A stretch of DNA of 64,000 bases from Chlorokybus atmophyticus. Taxonomy: Eukaryota; Streptophyta; Chlorokybophyceae; Chlorokybales; Chlorokybaceae. Positions 57,195 through 64,000 of this stretch are shown here, piece by piece (positions within the stretch are counted from its first letter, which is position 1; each line of letters opens with the position of its first letter). Both the position numbers and the translations under genes were made by a program. The notes beneath the pieces are model-generated. The model searched no databases. It was not told where the DNA came from and worked only from the letters and a program-made list of their open reading frames with translations. Location: NCBI GenBank assembly GCA_009103225.1, contig RHPI01002990.1, positions 712,347 to 776,346 of the forward strand, read 5' to 3'.

Positions 57195-58587
57195 ATGTTC
57201 GCCGGCAACACGTACGATTGTTTTCCCGCCAACTTTGCAGCGGCGGTGGTTCTTTCGTCCTGCGTGGTGGCGGACGTGGTGGTAGGGATGGCCAGCTGCC
57301 ACAGCTGCTGCGTGCGGCTGGGGTTGCTGAGGCTGCAGCGTCACGGTGGGTCGGTGGGCGGCCAAGTATCTGCTGTGTATGGCTTTCCTCTGCGACATTC
57401 CCGGCCTGGTGAAGGCCCCGTCTCTCATGCGTGGTGCTTGCGATCAGCCAGGCTGCAGACGCGTGCTTGGTCCGGGCAAGAAGGGTTTGCAAGCACCAGC
57501 GGGCGGGATGAGAGTGGGGCAGCGAGGGAGCAGCTCACTGACGCGCAGCAAGCCAAAGCGGCCAAGTTTCAGGCGTTGCAGAGTCAAGTTGATGCTATTT
57601 CAGCTGCTGACAGGGCTCAGCGTGAGTGGGAACAGCAGGACAACACTCCTGAGCAACAGCGCGCGAAGAAGGATGCTCTGGCTATGCTCAACAGACGGTA
57701 TGCAGCTGATTGCGCACGCACATTTACATGCAACTGCCTTACCTCAGAAAGGTAAGGCAGTTGCATGTAAATGTGCGTGCATGTCCGCATGTGAGAGCTG
57801 CTTGCATTGCATGCAGTACCTAGTAGCATCCGCACCTCTAAAGTTTGCGGTTCCGTTACTTACTGCGGAGCCTGCACTTTGTAGCAATGACATGCCTCTT
57901 TGTGCACAGGGCATTGTCAAAGGCTGAACTAGAGAACAAATTGAGGTCAAAGGGACATGAAGCTTCTGCCACATCAGCAGCAGTGGCCATGATGCAGACG
58001 CAGTAAGTTGCACTCAAATGTTGTTCTGCTCGCATGACAGTGTTGTACTGTGCACTCTGCTTTTCGACCAACTATTGGCATAGCTGTGTTGCCGTTACAA
58101 CTTCAATTCTTGCTTGTGTACGTGCAGTGGTTTCCTGAATGATACGGCCTATGCCTCATCTTTCGTGAGGCAGAAATGGAGAAGCACAAAATGGAGTGCG
58201 TATCGGCTGCGCCAAGTAAGCCTCTCACTGTGTGCATGCAGTGTACACAGAGAATGACATGGTTCTTGCCAACAGGGGTTGAAAGCAAAAGGCATTGCTG
58301 GGAAGGATGCCGATGATGCGCTTACAGAATTGTTTGGAGAAAATCAAGGCCGAGTCATGTCGCTGCGACAAAGCCCTGACTTGGAAGAGCAGCAAGCGCA
58401 GCCATTCCCACCTTTGGTATGCAGTACGCGACCGGAAGAGCAGTTGCTGGAGGCAGCACTCAAGCAGTGGACCAAGAGTGCCGGAAAGGATGTTGAGAAG
58501 CGCAAGCAGCGCCTCATTGGCTGGCTGCAGCGGCGCGGACACTCTTGGGCTATCATTAGCCAGATTCTGCAGCAGGTACCCAAGTAA
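57195..58587 (+). CDS. recX: RecX-domain protein, putative organellar
   Basis: Four exons in phase: 57195-57697, 57910-58002, 58128-58215 and 58276-58587; 331 residues. The RecX three-helix repeats begin at the end of exon 1 (A-M-L-N-R-R) and continue S-K-A-E-L-E-N-K-L-R-S-K-G, F-L-N-D-T-A-Y-A-S-S-F-V, Y-R-L-R-Q-G-L-K-A-K-G-I and a C-terminal repeat (R-L-I-G-W-L-Q-R-R-G-H). Bacterial RecX binds and restrains RecA filaments; plants carry nuclear-encoded versions expected to act with organellar RecA. About 140 residues precede the domain, with an N-terminus that could target an organelle and a Q/A-rich helical linker. Intron 1 contains a 31-bp perfect hairpin. Confidence 0.88.
57714..57780. repeat. 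Perfect 31-bp inverted repeat in RecX intron 1
   Basis: Arms 57714-57744 and 57750-57780 (starting GCACGCACATTTACATGCAA) are exactly complementary around a CAGAA loop. It would form a strong RNA hairpin in the pre-mRNA or a DNA cruciform. Confidence 0.95.
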
Positions 58588-60419
58588 CAACATGCGTAGA
58601 TGTTGTGTTACTGTTAGCCTGGATGCCATAGAGTCCTCACTTTGCATAATTCAGTGTAAGACTGCATGCCATTTGTATGTCTCCTGCCCATTCTGCACCT
58701 TAAAGGTACAATTGTCGAAGACTAGTTGACGTCATGACCGACATATCTATTTGTGAAGTTACGATATCATTATAGGTGGACGGGCAAGCATTTTCTTTTT
58801 AATGTATTGCGCACGACCGACATACCAAATTGCTTATTATGTAGTAAGTTGCGTGTAGGGCGCTACATTGTATGATTCCATTTGTTGCGAATGCACCGTT
58901 TGATATAGCGCCATGCATACATGGTATTACTCAATGCATGTACTTAAAAGCAAGTGGCATAATGAATCATGTAGCAATCCCACTTGTTTTCAAGTACATT
59001 CAGTGAGTAATACAATGACTGCTTCACGGTTCATGATGCCAATTTGAAAGGCAAAGTATTGTGGATTTGCTTCTTTAATCATGCCACACCTAATTGCCAA
59101 TTACAAATGCTTACGCTTAAATGCATCATGTACAAAGGATTGCAATGCATATGGTGTTGCGTAAGCACGGGTTGTTGCATTTGCATATGATCTTTTTGCA
59201 TGTAACCACCTCGAACTTTTCCTCGGTGTGGTTATTATTAATCTTGTGCTCATGTCATGCGAGGACACAATACCATTATACAAGTAAGCATGTAGTGATA
59301 TGATCAAACGCGGATTGTAATTGATTGGTGCATACATTGTTATTAATGATATTTGATTGAGGCATGATGAGTACGAATACATAATCAACTGTCTATAGAG
59401 CCCCCCGTGATGGTGTTGAAGTTGAAGCCGATAATTGTGCTTGTTCCTTATGCAAACTGTGCGTTTTACCGCCTTGTATTGTCTTCGTCTAAATAACGGA
59501 CATGGACACCAGCGCTCACATCACTATTGTGACCAACAGCCTGCATTCAAACAACACAACTTGTAGGCCCCTAACACAACTTGAAGGGCTGGTGATGACG
59601 AATAAGACTCATTAATGATGACGCGCGATTCATTGGCCCCCCTCGCGTGACCACAAAAGGACGGAAAGAATCCGCCTGCTCCTGGGCCACGGCAGCAAGC
59701 AAGCACCTGCTCACACACACAACCAAACGCCCGAGGCAAAGCGAGCAAGCAGCTTCAGCGCAAGCGAGCAAAGCAGGCACAGCAGTGAAACGGGCCAGCA
59801 GGGAGCAACCACGCCGTGGACGCTAGCTAGTCGGTGTCAGAGTGCGGGGTTGTGAGGGTTGGCGGGGACGACGGCGAGGGCGGCGACGGGGTTCGAGGAA
59901 GAGGGTGGGGGGTGAGGTTGTCGTGGATGTGGCTGCAGGTGTATGAGGCTGGCTTCCGGAGAACAAGGTCGGAGTGGTGGCTGTTGCGAAGTTACACTTG
60001 AATGTCTGGAAGTGGACGGCTGGCCTGGTGCGTGGGTTTGTGCATGATCGTAAGATCAGCCGTTGTTTCTCCTTTTGGAACTCCAGTGGATTGGACGGGT
60101 GGGACGCACAGTGGTGATGCGACAGGGTAGTTGTTGATTGCAGTGTTCATGCCTGGTTGATGCCCCAGTACTGAGATGTATGCCTGCGCCACTCCTGCGT
60201 TTTGTATTTGTAGCTTGACGCACCTCCCGCCAATTCTAAACGACAGAATGTGCGTTTCACCAATGTGAATGTGCCAGTTTGCAATCTGCTTCGCACATGT
60301 TGTCAAACAAGTCAAGCGCAATCCCTAAGCAAACGTTCGCCTGTTGCTGCTGCAGCTGCTTGCATGCCCGGACGTGTGCGTTGGCCAGCAATCCACACTG
60401 AGCGACAAGGTGCATAGCG
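58588..60419. other. Intergenic region
   Basis: The AT-richer 58.7-59.5 kb part holds nothing recognisable; 59.82-59.94 kb is G-rich on the plus strand. A minus-strand frame at 59,992-60,321 is listed separately. Confidence 0.5.
59992..60321 (-). CDS. Hypothetical, weakly supported
   Basis: A 109-codon minus-strand frame with even amino-acid composition, containing I-G-E-T-H-I-L-S-F-R-I-G-G-R and V-L-G-H-Q-P-G-M-N and ending in a stop. It could be the last exon of an unrecognised gene, but no upstream exon or family was found, and it lies immediately upstream of the F-box gene on the other strand. Confidence 0.25.
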   Translation of the reverse strand: MRLTCLTTCAKQIANWHIHIGETHILSFRIGGRCVKLQIQNAGVAQAYISVLGHQPGMNTAINNYPVASPLCVPPVQSTGVPKGETTADLTIMHKPTHQASRPLPDIQV

Positions 60420-63260
60420 ATGGTGACCACACGATTGCGTGCCCGCGAGGCGCGCAACATCAATGCAATGCTGCCAGATGCAGTCTTGCTGCAGGTATGC
60501 CCTCGTGGTCATACTTAGCAAACATTGCGTTTTCATTTGCTGCCATTGTGTGTGTTGTGCAAGGCGGATTCTCATCATCTGCTGCCTTTTGCCTTGCAGA
60601 TATTCGACCAGCTGGGTGCCATACAGCGAGCTGCATGTGCGCTCACCTGTAAACGCTGGCTGGAAGTGCTTGTGAGTGCATACTGCATGCAGCGCGTGCA
60701 TTTTGCATCTGCAATTCAGTCACTCACATGGATCGGCGGTTCATGTTTCTTGGTCTCATAGATTGCCATTTGGACTCACCATCATGGTCATCTGTTGGCA
60801 TACTGTTGTTCGCAGAGTGCGTGCTGTTACAGGCCAGTGCAGTGCTTACAATAACAGCATGGCCCATTCTGAGCATATTATTACAGCCTACACTGTTGCC
60901 AGTCGATTTGTATATCATGATAGTGGTGGTGACTTGTGGCAGGCGTCTGTTCGTTTTGACCTTAAGATCAAGACGTCCATCACTTCTTTCCAGGTGTGTC
61001 GCAGTGGATGTCATGATTACTAACATGAAGCAGAATCGACAATGCTTTGTCAGCAAGCCAAGTTGCGTGTTGTTGGGCTGTTGACACTGGTGTTCTCTCG
61101 TCTTGACAGATGGCGCGGCTTGCAACCCGGTTTTCAGCAGTCACAGACATTGATTTGTCGGGGCTGTCTAGCGGTGTTTGGGGCGACCCAAGGTGGTGCA
61201 ACTGCAATGTGGTCTCCGACAGCATAACAGACGCAACGCTCAGTGTAATAGCACACGAGTATGGGCCCACATTGTTGAGGTTGGACTGTTCCGGATGCAA
61301 GCGTGTCACTGACAACGGTCTTGCCTCGATTGCCTCATCCTGCAGGTACAATTTTCGCTGTTGCAATGGCTACATTTGTACATATCAGTAGGCATGGTTT
61401 GGTTGTCCAGCTTAGGCATTGACATACATTTCATTGTCCATCACTGGTTGCAGCTCCTTGAGAACACTGAAGCTTGCAAATTGCACTGGGATCGCCAACA
61501 AACGCGGGCTGTGTTCGATAGCGCTCAGCTGTTTAGAGCTGAGGGTTCTAAATATCAGCTACTGCAAACAGGTACTTTTCAATATGTAAGCCGTGCACAC
61601 TGGTATTGACGTTGTGTAAGGTGTTGTTGGTGTTGTGTGACATTGACTGTGCTCAGGTAGACGACCGCATCCTGAGAGCCGTTGCAAAGCTGCCGCGACT
61701 CGAGGAACTCGACCTTTCCAATTGTTGCAAGGTCACTGAGCACGGGCTGCGCTTGCTTGCAGAAGGTTGCCCCAAGACACAGCTGAAGTCCTTCAGGTTT
61801 ACGCATAGCCACTGCACAGCTGATGCTGGGCTTCTGGCCATTGCACAGAACTGCAGGTGCTTGTTGCACAAACATAACTATCCCCATCAGGGCATATGAT
61901 GTTGTGCGATGCAGTCAGTTGTGCAATGCGTATTCAGCTTGATGGATGCATTGTGGTCATGCAGTTCATTACAAGCGTTGGTGTTGGACAAATGCCGTGC
62001 TGTCACGGACAATGTCCTGATGGCTGTGGCTAAGAATTGTCCTGCTCTGCGGCATCTGAGCTTGGCGTGGTGCATTCGGTTCAACACTCTGGACTATCGG
62101 CCGTGCACCTTCACCACAAAAGGCCTGCAGGCCATCGCTGATCACTGCCAACTGCTGGAAGCTCTTGTGCTGGACATGTGTCTGGGTAAGCCATAGAAAA
62201 GTCAATGACTAGTCTTGACTTACTCAGAGTGATTGGAATCAACTGGTGGTGATGATGGTCCTGTGCCATCTAATCAGTGTCGTTAGAATTTGCTAGATCA
62301 CATCGCCTTCGTATGCACACGCATATTCATTCAGTTGCGTAAGTCTTGTCTTTGATGACTTGCTGCGTTGTCGAAGACGTACCATACGCTCGAGCAGTTC
62401 AGTCCTTGTTACAAGCTGCATACATCTGCATACCTGTTGATGATTGATCATCATGACCACAGGTGTGGATGATGCGAGTCTCATCAGGATGGTACAGAAT
62501 TGCCCAAAACTGCGGCAGTTGGGCCTAAGGTATCTGCCTGTGACGGACGCATCGCTTGTTGCAATGGGCAAGTATGCGCCCAACTTGGAGTTTCTGGACG
62601 TGGCTGGCAATGGAGGGACGGAAGCAATGGTGGGCAGCATGATGTCAGACCAGCGAGTTGGACGAACAGGACTCGTTGCTCTTGCAAAGGGTTGCCATCG
62701 CCTCCAAACGCTCATTCTCGATACATGTCCAGGTATATAATGTGAATGACTTCCCTGACCCTGATTTTATCAAACAGAGCCCCTCTACAAACTCGTTTCA
62801 TCCACGTATCTGCATGTGGTAATCGACATAGCTGTGGCCATGTTTTGCAGGGGTTGACAACGAGGCACTCGCTGCCATTGCGGAGAACTGCCCTGAACTG
62901 CAGCATTTGTCGCTCAACGATAGTGGCCGGCGCTTAAATGGCTTGGGCATGCAGGTACGACTTTAGAAAAAGCTTTACTGCAGGTTGCAGCTCGCGCTTC
63001 GAATAACACCAAGCAGAGTGTTTTACCACACGTTTTTGTCATGTGGTCGTGTTGTAGTCATGTCGTCATACTGTTGTTTGTTGTTATCGAAGCAGGCGAT
63101 ATTCAAAGGCTGTAGAAAGCTCAAACGTCTGGAGGTACGGCGTTGCCGAGAAGTTGTGGCATGGGGTGAAGGTTGCAAGTGGGGTCCTAAGCCCGACGGC
63201 TGCGTTGTGGAGTACTTCAGCGTCGCTTGGTGGCCAGACAGCCGGTACCACTACTACTGA
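60420..63260 (+). CDS. F-box / leucine-rich-repeat protein
   Basis: Ten exons join in phase: 60420-60494, 60600-60671, 60943-60993, 61110-61345, 61454-61571, 61657-61856, 61965-62185, 62463-62732, 62851-62954 and 63096-63260; 503 residues. The F-box spans exons 1-2 (L-P-D-A-V-L-L-Q, then I-F-D-Q-L-G and C-A-L-T-C-K-R-W-L-E-V). From exon 4 on there are cysteine-containing LRRs (L-x-x-L-D-L-S-N-C-C-K-V-T-E-H-G-L; C-P-x-L-R-H-L-S-L-A-W-C), about nine repeats in an FBXL2/EBF-like arrangement. It likely acts as the substrate receptor of an SCF ubiquitin ligase; the target is unknown. Exon 3 (17 codons) is the least certain. Repeats tend to break at introns after the C-R/C-S position, which supports the model. 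Confidence 0.9.
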
Positions 63261-64000
63261 TTTGGTATGTGACGAGCTGCTTCACAGTGTCCATTGCTTG
63301 GCAGTTTGCATACGCCAGCAGATCAGTTGCATGGCCTTATGTTATCTGGCAGTGTGGCATCTCTCTTGCGACTAGCCAAATGTGTGCATGTCTTTCTGGC
63401 GTGTTTTGTACAGTTCACCTTACCTTTCTGTAGGATGGATTCGGGATGTTGCTATGTAGTATTTCTGTTAGTAATTGTAGTGGTGACTGTTCCTTTCTTA
63501 GTCGCCCTTGCAAACAAGCCCCTAAGGTTCTTTGTTGCCCAACAGGGTTGTGTGTATCATTGACCGCGCGGATGTGCAAGTGTAAGTTCAGGGTGTAGCA
63601 TCGAGGGGTCCCCCAGTACCAGTAGCAAGCAGACATATCAGTGACACAGCATAATTGAATCTACCAGGCAAACACATGCAGGACAACCCTCTATCAGCCT
63701 AAGCTACGCTAAGCCTGCTCCTATGAATACTCTCTGACTCTCTATATTACATCCAAACGTGACCAAGACTCAGTGTCAAAGCCATAACGCTAACACAACC
63801 ACACAAGCCCAATACAACAATAAGGCAAGTGCACATCACAACATCTCAACTATGCACACTATCATGCATCAGCTGGATGAGCCTCACATCAAGAGCACCG
63901 CCACGTCCAACACATCTGACAGGGATGTAGTCATCAGGGTAGGTCGTGGTGATGGCCAGCCCGAGCACACGAATACAGCGGCCATGATATGCTCCCCACT
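63261..64000. other. 3' flank, no gene seen
   Basis: Downstream of the F-box gene to the window end. No frame is supported. An exon of a gene beginning outside the window cannot be excluded. Confidence 0.45.

Noticed and set aside
1-64000. CRISPR arrays, rRNA genes, bacterial operons
   Set aside because: No regularly spaced identical repeats with unique spacers, no rRNA-like sequence, and gene structure is clearly eukaryotic.

Overview
This window is nuclear DNA from a green, photosynthetic eukaryote. The genes have many short introns (mostly GT-AG), and several are diagnostic of the green lineage: an LTD/GDC1-type ankyrin protein that serves light-harvesting protein import, a SAL1-type bisphosphate nucleotidase with an N-terminal extension, a plant-type C2 phospholipase D, an Mn-type CDF/MTP transporter and an F-box/LRR protein. 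The C2-PLD favours a streptophyte alga over a chlorophyte, but the species cannot be fixed from sequence alone. TAG and TAA both end conserved proteins, so the standard code applies.

Left half (1-33.7 kb) is repeat-rich and gene-poor. At 10.4-27.04 kb is a nest of mobile elements. An outer DNA-transposon-like unit (ends beginning GTCGCAAA) contains a SINE-like tRNA-derived element (11.7-12.2 kb) and a Ty3/gypsy chromovirus (12,239-26,858; LTRs about 1.33 kb and roughly 98% identical; 5-bp target duplication GGCAG). Inside the gag of that retroelement sits a second DNA transposon (about 14,115-20,768). It carries a Plavaka-like transposase, a divergently transcribed small acidic/coiled-coil protein, and a C5-cytosine DNA methyltransferase with a Tudor-like N-terminal region and one in-frame stop. 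Coding-like minus-strand pieces on both sides of the whole nest (27.04-27.6 kb and 9.37-10.38 kb) look like one gene split and decayed by the insertion.

Right half (33.8-63.3 kb) is an ordinary gene-dense segment. In order: HAD-IB hydrolase (+), diacylglycerol-lipase-like class 3 lipase (-), LTD (-), MTP (+), phospholipase D (-), SAL1 (-), RecX (+), F-box/LRR (+). Exon-intron structures were worked out by eye from splice signals, phase continuity and family conservation. They are precise for HAD, LTD, MTP, PLD, SAL1, RecX and F-box/LRR, and partial for the lipase. PLD has a 12-nt micro-exon that carries the catalytic H-x-K of its second HKD motif.

The most notable system is the methyltransferase-bearing DNA transposon. 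A transposon that brings its own cytosine methyltransferase is a plausible self-modifying or self-silencing mobile element. It parallels TET/JBP genes on fungal KDZ-type transposons and methyltransferases on some algal retrotransposons.
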